From Turbatrix aceti (taxonomy: Eukaryota; Nematoda; Chromadorea; Rhabditida; Panagrolaimidae), in contig OZ017768.1 of the NCBI GenBank assembly GCA_963969345.1, forward strand, positions 806,001 to 870,000: DNA of 64,000 nt. Reading direction: 5' to 3'. Position 1 is the stretch's first letter. Every line of letters starts with the position of its first letter. The translations under genes were made by a program, and so were the position numbers. The notes under the pieces were generated by a model. The model did not search any database. It worked only from the letters and a program-made list of their open reading frames with translations, and was not told the DNA's origin. Shown here piece by piece: positions 10,901-24,800 of this stretch.

Positions 10901-13900
10901 CAATTTATATGAGTTATCAGTTTTTTATTTTAGTTTTCTTTTTTTTGGGTCATATTGTTTTCGCTTTAGCTGTTCCTTCAAGCAATAAGCTATGACATTA
11001 AAAATCTTTTACTATTAGTTTTTGGACCATCTGCTGGCATGCACATGTATTTTTTGAGTGATCGGCAGTTGGCCCGAACAATATATGTATTTCTTATAAT
11101 TTGATAGAACAAGCATGATATCGTCGTACCTATAATTTACAATATTATGTTTGATGACTGGTTATGTGTTTTGACGCATACTATGCATTCTATTTCGTGT
11201 TATCATTTTTACATTAATCACGGGGAAACACTTTTTTGCTCCCCTTTTCTTTTTTTTATACGATGCTGTATTTATTTCGCGTGTTTGTCGCAGATATTTT
11301 TGCTCATAAACAGTTATGTGTGTTTTTTGTGTAACGGAGAGTCTTTGCATGACTAGACCTGGTAGTCCGTTCGATAATGATTCACATCAGTGAGTAGCCA
11401 GGGTCGTTTCTTCATAAAAAAAACTAAATTTTTCTTTCCTCTAATGTATGCATTTTTGGATACAATGTGTTTCGGAGGTGTCAGTTGTTTGTTTTGTCAA
11501 TTGGCAATTGGTATCAATGATAACAATTGCCAATTTTTTATTCTTTTTGTTGTAAAAAATATTTGCAGGACATTCAAGCCATTAATGCGTTTTTTAAAGC
11601 GATCCAGATTACACAACTTATCATGAAATAAATTGAGCATAACTTGAGCATTGAGTATAATCATTGTCCCATTGATTTTTTTCTCATATTTATTTTATTA
11701 TTTCATTTCATTTCATTTAAATATTTACCGCCTCGGACATACAATAAGTTACAAAGATGAAAAGTCAGTTTGTTATTCGATTCGTGGTTTTTCAGCAATG
11801 CTATAAAATTATTAAATAAATTTTATTTACGTTGACAAAAACCGTAAATTTAGATTTTAGTCCTTTACATTATTTTTTCTGAGTTGAACCGTGCAATGCA
11901 GAGTTTTTTTACTATTATATTTGACAAATATCGTCACAATTATTTCCAGTTTCCAGTCCGTGGCTTTGTTCAAGCTCAATTATCAAGTCCTGATTTCTTG
12001 TTCTCGAGTTACACACACACACACACACACCCGGGCCCCTATTTTGTTGCTTCGTTTCGTGATTCATTCGCGCGCACCATTCGACTTGATCAAGCAAAAC
12101 CACCCGACATGCAAGCATATGTGATTAAATGATTTTTTTATAAATATTTCAGGAAAGTAGCTCGTCTGATTTTTTGAGTGAACCCCCCCCTCCGGCTGTC
12201 CTGTCCTGAAGTGTGTGTATGGCCGCGCACTTGTCGCGCTCGCTACTACTCGTGAGGGTGGTGATCGCTAACCATCGCCCGCCAGAAGGGGACAATGGAC
12301 CTGGGCTCTTGGGTGCTCTCAATATCCCCCACCGACATCACACTCACTTAGGCTGCTGCTGGATATTTGAAAGCGGTGACAAATTTCACACATTTTTTTG
12401 TTGGGTCGGGGAAAGGTGTAAATTGGTGTGAGATCGGTTTATTTTTGTTACACTTTTTTTGTGAGACGTGCATCTTGATTTTTCATTTTTGTGTGCAAAA
12501 ATTTTTAATTTTTTTAAAAAGATTGAAATTTTTCTTTGCATAAACATTTTTGTATAAAATTCTTACATATCTTGGAAGTGAATTTCGCTTTGTAAAAAAA
12601 TCCACTGTTTCTGAAATGAATAGTTTCTTACAAAATTTTCGTTTTTTTTCGATATGACCAGTTTTTTTGCATGATGCTTTATGATTAGGATATTTATCAC
12701 TTTTCTCAGTTTACAGACAAACATTTACGACTTTTTTAGAAATGGAATAATTTTTTTTGCAATTTCTAAAACCCAAGCATTCTAACCTTGCGAATGTGTT
12801 GTTTTCCAAAAATTCTAAATTGTTGGATTTTTGTTCTTTCAGTTTTTTCTAAATATTTTTGACTTCCCAATAAATCGGCTCACCATGATTCTTTTTAAAT
12901 TCTGCATTTAGTATTTCATATAATTTTACAAATGTTTAGGTAAATGCGTTTTTAATGTTCTTGACAAAATTTGGTTTATATTTTTTGAACAAATGTTTCC
13001 GACAGTTCTGAATTTGTGTCAATATTTTTTTTACGTTTTTGTTTACTTCTCCTGAATATACAGTTTTTTACTTACCGCAAACAAATTGCAAGCATAGTTA
13101 TTTTATTTTACTACATCTAAATATACTGCATGTCGCGTTATTGTTGTCCAGTGCCGATACAAAAAGCATATTTTTGTTCCATCCTAATGTGCCTCGTTAA
13201 AACATCCTGTACACTGTCTGCTATTGTGTGCTCATCTAACACGCCTATGGCCCGGTTTTTTGCTTGTCGGAAGCTAACGATATCTTCCGGTCGAGTGTCT
13301 CCGATGCCGCAGGATGGATGTGCATGGCTTGATTTTCTCTCTTTTTTTGGTGCCGTTACTTGGACCCTATTGTTCAGCTATTACATGTTTTGTTCACTTG
13401 GGTTCTATCCAGACGCTGGCTAGCTGCCTTTGCCACAGCGCTGGCTGCATAACGCGACGAAATGATGCATGGCGTGACTCTTTGTTGTTTTATTAAAGGC
13501 TTCAAATATGTTTCAGTTATTTTACCACTGTTTGAAGTTAGCCAAAGGTTTTTGTGTGTGCTACTCTATTTTTTGTATTCTGAAATCAAAACAATAATTA
13601 TTGGATACCGATGAGTATTTTGATGCATTTTTTTCATTACTTTTGACATAATTTTATGCATTTGTGGATATGAAGTTTGATAACTTTTTTGAATACAAGT
13701 TTTGCTTTTGTTTCGAATTTTTTGCTCATAAAAAGTAAAATTATAATTACAAAATTAAAAATATAAGTAAAATTATAATGACAGTTGTTTTCTGGTATTT
13801 TCCGTTATCACTCCGCAGCAATTTTTTTTTCACAAAATTTTATTTAATTCCTAATTTTTGCCTTTTTATGTCTGTCAGTCTAAAACTAAAAAAACAGTTG

Positions 13901-16219
13901 CCTTTATGTCAACCAGCCCCCGATGCAAGCAAAAAGAGTGTGAGGTCATCGAACAAAACAGCTTGCTGTGACTTGGTCTCCAGTTTGTTTGGATTAGTCA
14001 TTCATAAACTATTTAATTTTTACCTTGAAAATCGATAATTGATTTTTGTGATTTGCACGATGTTGTTTTTAATCTGTTTTTGGATTTTGGTGAAAACGTA
14101 TGCATCGGTACTGAATATGTATAGTGATAATACTGTTTGAAGAGCATAAAATCCCGTGTTTCTGTTACCGACGCAGTTAGCTTGTCAGTTGCTGTTCATG
14201 TTTATGCGTGCCTGTTTGCACTCTGACTGCGACCAAACACCTTTTTGATTGACATGCGGTACTAGGACTGGAAAAATAGTAGAGACTACACAGCCAGTCA
14301 CTTGCTTTACTGATTTTGGACTTTTTTTGTAAAAATTATTTTTGTTGGGACTGATAGGATTTAAGTAATTAAATCTTTTTAATTTTAGTTTAGTTGATTA
14401 ATTTTTTGTCTTTTTGGGCCACCGTGTTTATAACCGCATCGCCACAGTTTTTAAATAAATTTAAAAAATTTGTTTTCTAAATAATCCTCCATTTTTTTAA
14501 CCTAAAAGACGTTGAACTCCTCAACCATCTACTTGACATGCTACTGCAGCACAGCAGCCGCATGTGTCATTTTGATTCTTTTTGTTGTCATGTTACGCAA
14601 ACGTGCAACACAACATGTGTTAATTTTTGACAGGTTTGGGACATGAACGTAATGATCCGCGGTTTAATTAATCGGAAGTTGTGTCATGATGTTATACTGA
14701 AAAGCATACAGCGCAATTTTTTTGTTGCAAACGCATTTTAAACTTACAAAGCATAAATCCGTTTATTTACATAGTTTAGCACTTTTTAATCGCTGCGGAT
14801 GCCGAGGTCATCAACTCTTTGATGGCTGCTCTGAAGTATTCTAAACGGCTATGAAGTGTTGGGCGCGTTTAGTTTTGAGCTTTTTTGTGCTTTGTTTGAA
14901 CCAGTTCATGTTTTTTCTGTGTTTAAACTTAATTTGTGCTTTTATGAGTATTTGAACACTTACTTTCGTTGCTAAACTTTCTTTTTATCAGTTTTTTACT
15001 TAGCGAAGGTGCGTTTTGCATCTAATTCTACATATTGATAACAACACTTATAAACGGTGAAGTAAATAAATAAACAAATGAAAAAATTTAAAGCGAATTT
15101 TGATCATCAACAGTTTCTTAACCATAAAAATTCAAAGATAATATGTATTTGTATTATTCGTTTTAGTGACTTGTTGACAGTTTTTGCCCTGATTTTTTTG
15201 CCGCAGTTAGCGGTTTATTGTTAATGCTTCAACGTAATGCATTTTTGCCGTTTTCTAAAAGTTTACAGTTTTTTGACAAATACATAAATGACATTTTATT
15301 TTTTTAAAACCAGGTTTTCGTTAAAACGAGCTGACGAAACCTCCAATTAACTGCATTGGAAATATTATTTTATGTAAAAATGTTTTTGCTCATACATATA
15401 TTTTCGGAGCCAGCAGTAATTTTTTACACCCGCCCTTAAATTTTTGAAAATTAAAACGCCCAAACAAAGAACTACTTTTTTGTTGTTATAGCCATCAGCT
15501 GGTGCCATTTTGGCGATTTATTTTTTCTCCAGAACACTTTTACGAGCCATACTCAATTTTTGTTGTCTGACAGAAAGTTTATGGTTTATACAATCATATT
15601 TTTTTTCAATATGAATGGCACTGTTTTTTTCGCCTAAACTTTATTGCATTGTTTGTGGCCAAGTGATGGTGATTATAATGCATCATCGTTATAATACAAT
15701 GGTGTTGTTGTAGTGGCTTACAGCCATCAACACTCGGCTGGTGGTCATCAACCAGCTGTATTGCAAGTTTTATGACCACCATTTTTAAGTGTTAGAACAA
15801 AAACTAAATATTTTTTTCGGCTACGCGAATTTTTGCAGTTTAAAAAAAACATGTCTTTTTTTCGTTAAATTTTGTTCTCAAACATGCTTACTAAATCAGT
15901 AACTTTTAAATTTTTATTGTCAAAAAAATGACTTTTAATAATGGCAGTTGTTTGTAATATTCATAAACCCCTTTTTCTAACTTAACAAAAGTTACAAAAG
16001 GTCAATGAAAAAACGACCAGCTGACATTAACCTCTTCAACGTCTTCTTGACACCTTTGAAAGGCAATCCCTTCACTCTGGCAGTTCGGGTGAAGTGGATA
16101 TCGGCAGGAAGTAAAGTCGTCATCATTGGCCGTGGCGCAGTGTCGCAGAGGATAGACAGATAAAGGTGTGAAAGATCTGCCGCATCTTGGGTGGCGCAGC
16201 TAGTAAGTATCGGGTTACG
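7952..16219. other. Long gene-poor AT-rich region
   Basis: About 8 kb with no gene I can support. GC-richer islands at about 8410-8600, 8830-9110, 9750-9960 and 12190-12380 carry short open frames on both strands but no recognisable domain or consistent splice chain. A small (CA)n microsatellite lies near 12011-12028. A 52-residue open frame at 16005-16163 (start MKKRPADINLF) has no recognised relative. The islands could be distal regulatory DNA or untranslated exons of the downstream receptor gene; that is a guess. Confidence 0.4.
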
Positions 16220-16232
16220 CTCAACTGGGTTT

Positions 16233-16308
16233 TTTATTATTATTATTTCACCATTACTCAGTGGTTAGTTATCATTAGACCAGATGTTAGGAGGCACAAA
16301 TGACGTCC
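16233..16308 (-). mobile_element. LINE family A stub with 13-bp target duplication
   Basis: Only the last ~76 bp of the family A retrotransposon is present, including the CACCATTACTCAGTGG block and the ATT-rich tail. It is flanked by CTCAACTGGGTTT at 16220-16232 and 16309-16321. This is an extreme 5'-truncated insertion and shows the family was mobile here. Confidence 0.85.
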
Positions 16309-16445
16309 CTCAACTGGGTTTATACTTATTTAATTTCTAGGTGCTTTTTTCGAACTGTTTTTCATATTTTATTTTTTAGCTGACTCCGTAAAAAAAGTAA
16401 ATAATTTAACCTATAAACGTATTAGATTTTTTATAAAAAGAAATC

Positions 16446-16498
16446 TGTGCCTCTTAACATCTGGTCTAATGATAACCACTGAGTAATAGTAAAATAAA
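16446..16498 (+). mobile_element. LINE family A stub, opposite orientation
   Basis: The plus strand carries the family A 3' end (AACATCTGGTCTAATGATAA, then CCACTGAGTAATAGT) and an A-rich tail. The flanks contain ATAAAAAGAAAT on the left and ATAAAAGAAAT on the right, a probable imperfect target duplication. It lies about 140 bp from the inverted copy at 16233. Confidence 0.75.
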
Positions 16499-18862
16499 AA
16501 TAAATTTAAAATGCATAAAAGAAATGTATGTATGAAAAATTTTTCGATATGATTGTCGACCACAGCTTTTTTTGTTCCGACCATCAAAGACCAAGATTTT
16601 CACTTCTCTTTTCCTTGACCACCCCCAAATCCTCGTCCTGTGTTTTTTCGGCAGATAAGTGAGCATCCGCAACCCTCGAACCACCCCAGCTTTTTTCTTT
16701 CTTTTTTCCTTTCGGACAACGACAGCAGATTCGGATTCGACAGCAGCGGCGCAATTAAACGACCCTCTTTTTTTTGCGCTGATCTCCCACTTCTTTTATC
16801 CCACCCTGCACTTCTTTTTCAAAATGTATGAAACAAGAAGAACGGAAGAAAGCGCATTTACGCGGTCGGTCGTAAGTATTTTGGAGTCCTTGAGACGGGC
16901 ATTCAATCAGAGAGAATAAAAAAGGAGGAGTAAAGTGAAAACGCGATCGCATCGCATCAATCGCTAATTGTTTTACCAGCAATGGCGACGGGTTCAACGT
17001 GATTTTATGGTTTTCCCGATTTTACGACGTGTTTTGTTTTGTTCCCAGGTGGCCAGGGTAGCAGTCGTCTGAATTGGCACGATGCCTGAAGATCTATCAA
17101 TTTTTGTTATTTTTTATACTGAATAAAATTTTTTGTTCTTTTTATATGAACAAAAAAATCCGTTAATTTTTCTTTCGTGCTTCAAACAAAATTTCGTATT
17201 TTTTTTTATCACAAATAAAGTTTTTATCAGCTACCAATACTAACTGCCATAACTTAGGCACCAATTTTTGCTTGACAGGTTAATTTATGGGTTTTTGTAA
17301 CCTTAAAAATTAAATTTATTACAAACTGAGTTAAAAATTAACTTCTTTAGTTTGTTAAGGTAAAATTTCTATTCTGTCATATTTTTGAACACACCCATTA
17401 CGAGTTTACTTTTTGTGTTATAAAATTTTTATAATATGCAGTTTTATTTTTGTCAGTGTATCACAGAAATTTTATTTTTTTCATTTTTCAAAATATAAAA
17501 AAAAACACTATCAAGCGAGGCCCTAATTGCCCTGTTTGACGACGACCCCACTGACAGTCATGAAGCCATGCCACAACGACCACCTGATGAGGGGTCCAGG
17601 CAGGAAACGAGCAGCGGATTAACAAATGACCGAGTGGCGAGTGTCGAGAGCAAGAAGGCACCGGTTGGCTAACTAAGTGCTAGACGAGATGGTAGGTCGG
17701 ATTAATCCACGGATGTTGCCAAACGGCCACCTTGTCTTTCTTCGCTTGCCTGTGTCTTTCGAGCGAGAGACTGAAATGTAACTGTTGGATCAGATTTCGT
17801 GCTTCTTTGCCTTTTTTTTCGTCATCAATCTTTTAAATTAACTAACCGAAGGCTCAGGTGATGAATTGAGTGTTGTTTTATGGATTTTGGATCAGTTCAC
17901 TGGCTCATTTGCAAGGGATGCAGGATTTGTGTCTTTGATGATTTATTATGTCGGCAGCAAAGGCTTTTTGATTAGTTTACGTACTTTTTTGCCAGAACAA
18001 TTTGTTTTTGCTAAAATCATTATCGTGAACGGTTTATAAACTTTTTTCCGTGTGCGTTTCAAGAAATTCGAGATTTTTATAACCCTTTTAATTTTAATAA
18101 CTACAAGCAATAAGAAATCTATTTGTAGATTAGGTTCTTTTGCATTATAATTTCAGTGTAATATTATTCATACCGTCAAAATGATTCACGGTTAGTGTTT
18201 TTATCTATGTACATATTTTTCGCTCTTCTCGCTGATACACATAGTATTTTCGAGCGGGGCCGGTGATTTATTCGAATTTTTCCGCGGACGTGATTCATGA
18301 TGAGTAGGTCTATTGCCTTTCGCCCTTCGCCCCGTGATTCCCTCACGTCACCCATGCCACATGGCAATCACATTTTTCATTTGTTCTTTGTCCACCCCCG
18401 GATAACACCACGGCAGTGTTCTTTTTCCCTGACCCGCCCTCTATTTTTCCTTCCTCTTTCCAAACGAACCGCGGCGAGTCCGTCTTGTCCTGCGTCTGCT
18501 CTTTCTTCTCGGATTGTCCAAGTCCCTCCCTGCCTGGCGGTCGACAGGGCCAAGGCGGCGGTCGCGGCTGACCGTGAGACGCGGCGCGATAAATATTTTA
18601 CTCATCACCATAAATAAAAACTTTTCCTACCCAAACGCGAGCCCGATATCCCTTATGCACTTTTTTATAAAATTTTAAATTCCAATTCTCTTACAGATGT
18701 GAGATTTTTCCAAATGCTCATCAACTCGTGTCTGTGAATGCCATCCGTGTAACAGCTATACCTCTGGCTTTCGCATCTTCAGTACAAGTTTATTACCTAA
18801 TCTCCTGTGGAGTGTTAGCACAAATTATATTTTCCATATTTTTACTGGCAGTTTTTTTTTAA
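16499..18862. other. Upstream region of the discoidin receptor gene
   Basis: No coding exon is firmly supported. A 55-codon open stretch at about 17505-17669 (contains EALIALFDDDPTDSHEAM) lacks clear splice sites. A GC-rich island at 18230-18590 lies 270-630 bp before the receptor start codon and is the best promoter or 5' UTR candidate. A TTACAG acceptor-like site near 18695 could mark a leader exon or trans-splice site. Confidence 0.35.
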
Positions 18863-21800
18863 ATGATCACTTCAAAGTATCCGCCAACTTCGTCCTGGGC
18901 ATCTCGTCCAAAGAAGAGGAAACCGGGCAACTTTGAACAGTTTCACAAAGCCCCTACCTTCGGAGTCGTTGTTCTGGCATGTTTCCTGTCATTCCCGCAG
19001 TCAACAATGGCATTGGATTTAGGTTGGTTTTTTTAAAATACAAACTAATTTAAAATGTTTTCAACCAAATACCCACTTTTTACCAGTTTTTTTACCAATT
19101 CATCAGCATGTTGCACGCAGTCATACAAATTTTTCAATGTTTTTAACCACAGTTTTGTAAATATTTTAGTCAACAATTTTTTTTGTCAAAAAACAATTTC
19201 TAAAATACATTTTTTTTTGTCAAAAAAATAATTTCTAAAATAATTTACAACTTTTCAAAAACTTTTTAAGGTACTAAATGAAATACCCGCATAAATCCCA
19301 TCTGTTCATGCAATCACTCCCTTTGGATTTCCCCTGTCTCGAAGAACGCTGTGAAAAGCGCATCGTTCCTCTTCAAACTTTTGCAGCCCCACCAGCTTTG
19401 CGAGTTCCCGCATCATGATAGATAGGCTAATAACCCGTCCCATCGGAAGTCCTGGGTGATGAGAGTTTCCAGGAGGGGCGCGAGTGTTCGTCTTTAGTCC
19501 TGCAGGGTCGGGGATGAGTGAAAGTGAGTGACTGGCTGTCATTTGAACGGTCGACGCGAGGGACGAGCGCTTCGTAATGCCCCTGGAGAAATATGTGCCA
19601 AAATTGGATTTTCTTTTTCTTTGGTCCTTTGGCAGTCGACGGCATAATATAGATATATTTCGGCGAATGCTTCATTGGAAAAGTTTGGGTCGCGCTATTT
19701 AGTTGTTGACAGCTGGAAACCACCATAGGGGGCATTTTACAGAACTAAGGGTCAAACTCAGTTTGCATGCGTAAAATAAAAAAATTCTGAAAAGAAACAA
19801 AACAGTTTTTTTCTTGAAAGAAATGAGTTCGCCCAATTTTTATCCAATTAGTCATCTTTTGGCCATTTTCTGAAACAATACCCCTCTCCCCGTCATGCCA
19901 CACCTGGCGTCCTGTCATGACCTGTCCTACCATGGTTCTTGCATAGATGGTCAAGCAAAAGCAAGCGCACGGAGCTGCCAAATTGCCCATCTCCGTCGAG
20001 CCCCAAGAACACCGGCTGGAGTGGACAAAAAGAGGGCTTTTGCGTAACAACCTGTCACAATGGTCGCCTACTAATGGTGTACCAAACAGTCCTTCAGTTT
20101 ACAAAATTTCAACCAACAATGACCAAAACGGCATTTTGAATATTTTATGAAACTTTTTTTCCTTTCTTTTCGACACCGCGCATGCCGAACTGCCCGGGAC
20201 AGGATGAGGGTAATTATAGCAATACGACAAAAAAAGAAAAATGCCAAGACAGTTGTTAGCGTTCGTTCCCTCCCGACAGGAGGTCAGTTCGACACGCGCG
20301 AATTCACTCTCGCCAGGTTGGTCGTTGTCATCTGCCGAGACTGCGCCTGCTGCTCTTCGTCTTTGTCGCGGCTTCCGACTGTGATTTGTCATAATGACAT
20401 GCGCAGACCTGAGAGAAGCAAAAGCCACAGTGAAAAAAACAGACAAAATAATGTACTTCTTGAGGGACGACAAATTGCGGGCTAATCTGTGGGTGATTGA
20501 TTGATCGATCACTCTTTCGTTGGATGCTTTGTTGTTGTGATCAGAATTCATTTAACATGTGTTTCTGTTGTTTGTTTGCTCTTAAGGATTCGTCAGAAGA
20601 ACAGTTTAAGCAAATTAAAAACTTATTTGCACAATTACATTTTGTCCTATCGCACTTTTGACCTTCAACCAAAAAAATTGATCCGTGCAGGAGAGAATCA
20701 CATTTCAACACAAATACGACTGTGAAAATCCCCCAAAATTATCCCAATTTTTGTGCCAAATGATCTGTCAAGCGTAAACAAGTCAAATTCACGGGGAATA
20801 AAAATAATTGATTGATTAGCTAAATTAAGCGTCCTTAAATTTATGTTGCGAGCTTTGTCACTTACAGAATATTTTAATTTTCAGTTACAAAATATGCCAG
20901 TTATAAAATTTTATACACAATTTGAGACAGAATTGATAGGTTTCATGCAAATGATAGGTTTTATGCCACTGATCTCTTTCCGCTTTTCACCTGTTAATTT
21001 GGTTTTAACCCTGAAAATTTGATTTTGATTTGGGGGCTGCGAAGTTTAAATTGACACTCTTACTGTATTTTCGGTCATGATTAGGTATTATGTATGAACA
21101 ATGACACCCATTTTTTCTTTTACTCAGTTTTATTCAAACTTTAAAATATCCCTCGAACAATGCCCAATTTTGTTGATTGGGTTCATTTCGGTACACGCAT
21201 GACAGATTTCTCAACAAGATCTAAGCGTGATTAAAAGTCCTCCTCACCCGCTGATTTGTCTGTTTCGCAGTGTCATGCGAGACTTGGCATTATTGTTGTT
21301 TGTCCTCTGTATAGTATGTATTGTCGGTCATTAGTTAGTTGGCCCTGTTGTGAGATGCAAATGTTGATGGGTTTGAGAGGGGGCGACTAATGACCGACTC
21401 CCCAGTTTGTGTCCATGGCCAGTGTCGCAGAAAAAGTCTCCAGGCCTACCAAGTGCCTGTAGAAAAAATACAAAAGTACTCTACAAAAGACCAATTTATT
21501 GGGGGCGGCAGGCAGGCATATCGAGTGGTTGCATCTCTTCGCGCACCCCCACCATAATTTGCATGCATATTTGCAACCAACCGCGAAGAGGTCGATTCTG
21601 TCGTACAAGAAAACAGCCAAGACAAAGAACACAAAAAAGCCCGCCGCCCGGCAGGGGAAACAAGCTCGCGCGCGCGCAGAAGGTGACCTGCGTCGAAATG
21701 CATGAAGGCCGGGACCCGGCAGGCAGGGAACCGTGGCGACGGCTTTGGCCATCAATCAAAGCTGCCTCCTGACAGCCGTGATCTTTTTACGAATCTCTTG

Positions 21801-24800
21801 CAATGAATAACTGATTCGTAGACCAAGGGGTGATTTGTTCATCTCTGCGGGAGATTTGGGGTTTTGGGGATTTGTAAATACAAATCAGTAAAAAAATCTA
21901 AACACAGCAGTTTATATCAATTTATAAAAAACATTTTCAATAATCGTAATGAAATACAAGTCTCCATTATGACAACTTCTACAGTTTTTTTTCAAGTTTT
22001 GATTTTTTGTTGACCGTATAAGCGTCAACAATGCTAATATCAAGAATAATATGAACATAACCAAAAAAATGCTGAATAAAATCAAAAGTTCAGGCTCGCA
22101 ATTTTTAAGTTAATAAATAACCCAAAAAATTTCCGATAATTTTCCCCTTTCCAGGAAAATGCCCCCAACGCCCCCTCGGCATGGAATCCGGTGCCATAAT
22201 CGACGATCAGATCACTGCCTCCACTTCTTTCGATCGCCAATCAGTTGGACCCCAAAACGCCCGGATACGCACAGAAAAAGCTTCCGGTGCTTGGTGCCCT
22301 CAAAAACAAATCAAAACTGATTCTTATGAATACCTTCAAGTCAATTTCAATTCTACACACCTCGTTACGGGCATCGAAACGCAGGGTCGCTTCGGCAATG
22401 GCACGGGTCAAGAATTCACAGCGGCATATTACGTGGAATATTATCGGGGCGGGCTCATGTGGATCAAGTACCGCAACCGAACGGGACACGTGGTCCTGGA
22501 TGGCAACACCGATACCATCCGCGCTGTTCTACGTGTCTTAGACCCCCCAATTGTGGCTTCTAAGATCAGGATCGTTCCGTACTCAACGGAAACCCGAACC
22601 ATGTGCCTCAGAGCTGAATTTTACGGATGTGATCTGGAGTCTGAAGACGATGACATGCCTCCCCTGGCAGTTTATTATTCTGTAGACAAAGAACCAGCTC
22701 CTGAATTCCCAGACGGAGTTTTTGAAAACACGACCGACGAGGACACGATTATGGGAAGTCGCAAAGGTCTGGGTGCTCTGACTGATGGCCTGGTCGCCAA
22801 AGGAGACCCCCTCGATCCATCCACAACGAACGCAAACTCGTCTTGGATCGGCTGGAAACAAGAACAGACCTCAGGCAGTGTGATATTGCTTTTCGAGTTT
22901 GAAACCTACGTAAACTTTACGGACGTACAGATTTCGGCTTTTGGAGAGCCAATTGAGGATATTGCAGCCGAGTTCAGCGAAAATGGAACTGTGTTTCCTC
23001 CTCTGTCCACGGTGAAGACCTCTTTTCCCATTGACGCTGCCGGACGAGGGGAACGCAAGGCTTACGAGGTCAGAATGTCGCTCCAAGACCGGGGCGGACG
23101 TTTCCTGAGGCTCAGAATCAACTTTGACGGACCGTGGCTGTTTTTGACTGAAGTGGATTTTAATACCGGTAAGTTTTATTCATTTACTTTTTTGTGTCGA
23201 TATTTTGCAATGGACGAAATTGATGTGCAGTTATATGTTTTTTGTCCTTTGTGAGCAAATTTATTGTGATGTTGCAAAACACATTTTGTGCCTATTACGA
23301 CTGAGCCAGTTACACATTCCATAAACACGTTTTTTAACAAAAACATTTTTATATAATTTGGAAATAATGCAGTTATCACATTTCTAATTTCCTGTTTTGC
23401 ACACGTTTTTTAAAGTATTTGTTCGATCTTTAAGAAATGTATTATTCTATCACGTATTCTATCAACTATCAATGATCTATATCTGTTTTTCACTTAACTT
23501 TCAGGACTTTCTCTCACACCTGTAAAACCCACGTTAAAGGATTTGAAAATGCGTATATCCGCTAGCGTTCGACACGGTTCGTGATTGTGGTTTGTGTGTT
23601 TGGGGAGGAGCTTGTTGTTTTTTGTTTTTGTCCGCTGAACTAAACGTTTGATTTGGTGACTAACACTTGCAACAACGTACTGGTGACGAGCAGTTTTTTT
23701 ATTTACCGTGACATTGTGCGTCTTTGAACAATGCGCTTTAGTTTAAAAAATTTCACTTCTTTAAATTTCAAAGACAAATGTTACGGTATTTTTTGCAGCT
23801 TTCTACGACCCAGATGTCAATCTCAATACAGGAACTGTTCAATATTATGGATTTTACTATGGTGTTATTGTCGGTAAGAATTTTTTTAGCTGTTTCAGTT
23901 ATTAACGCACCTGTTAATTATTGAAAAACAAAAATTGAACCCATATTACCACAGTTAAAAATTTCAGTGCTCTGCCTGCTGTTCCTCTTTTTCCTGTTCT
24001 TCCTCTGCACCTTGTTCGCCTACAAGCGACGCTACTCAGCAGCCAGTAAGAAGCTCGGTCTCAGTGGAAACGGCACGTACAAAAGCAATATTCTTGTCGC
24101 GACCCTAGGCCCCAACGGTCTCCCTCGATCTGCTGTTCAACACAACCTGGGCACACTGCCCGGCCTTCAGATGCGAAATGGCAGCAGCTTGCACGCAATC
24201 ATCAGCCACAACTCGTCGTCTATTTCTGGGTCAACAGCTACGATGACGGTTTCCAAAGACACTCCACCGTCGTTGCTGGACATCACTTTCCCGCCTCCCC
24301 CGATACATGACATGCGAGATGGTTCCGAGGGCATCTATTCCATGCCTTCACCGACCAAGCCTTTGTTTACATCTTCAGCGAACGCGACCCCGACCAGGAA
24401 ACGCAGGGGAGTGGCTCTGTTTGGGACCCCCCAAAGGACGCCAAACCCCTTTGGCATGACGCTGCCTAACAGGATTGAGGACCGATTGGTGTCCTCCGAC
24501 GACGATCATCTGTACTGCGAGCTGCCTCGTGTGCCTATCCCTATTCCTTTCCGAAACATCTGCATCGCGCAAGCCGTCGGTGATGGAAATTTTACATCAG
24601 TCCATCGATGCACCCTCAACGGTACCTACATGAACGCCAAGGACAAGATGCTGGTGATCAAGTTTGTCCGTGACGAGTGCACCAAGGATCCCAAAGCTCT
24701 CAAGGCTGTCAGAAGCGAAATCGATCTCGCCCAAGGCATCCAGCATCCCCACATTGTCAAGTTCATCGCTTCCTGCAACGAACTGCCGGGGATTATATTG

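Noticed and set aside
20099..20551. 150-codon minus-strand frame inside the receptor intron
   Set aside because: No recognisable domain, overlaps open frames on the other strand, and no splice partners were found; GC-rich intronic patches make such frames by chance.
21387..21772. Overlapping 120-codon frames on both strands
   Set aside because: Both strands are open together in a GC-rich patch, which points to composition and not coding.
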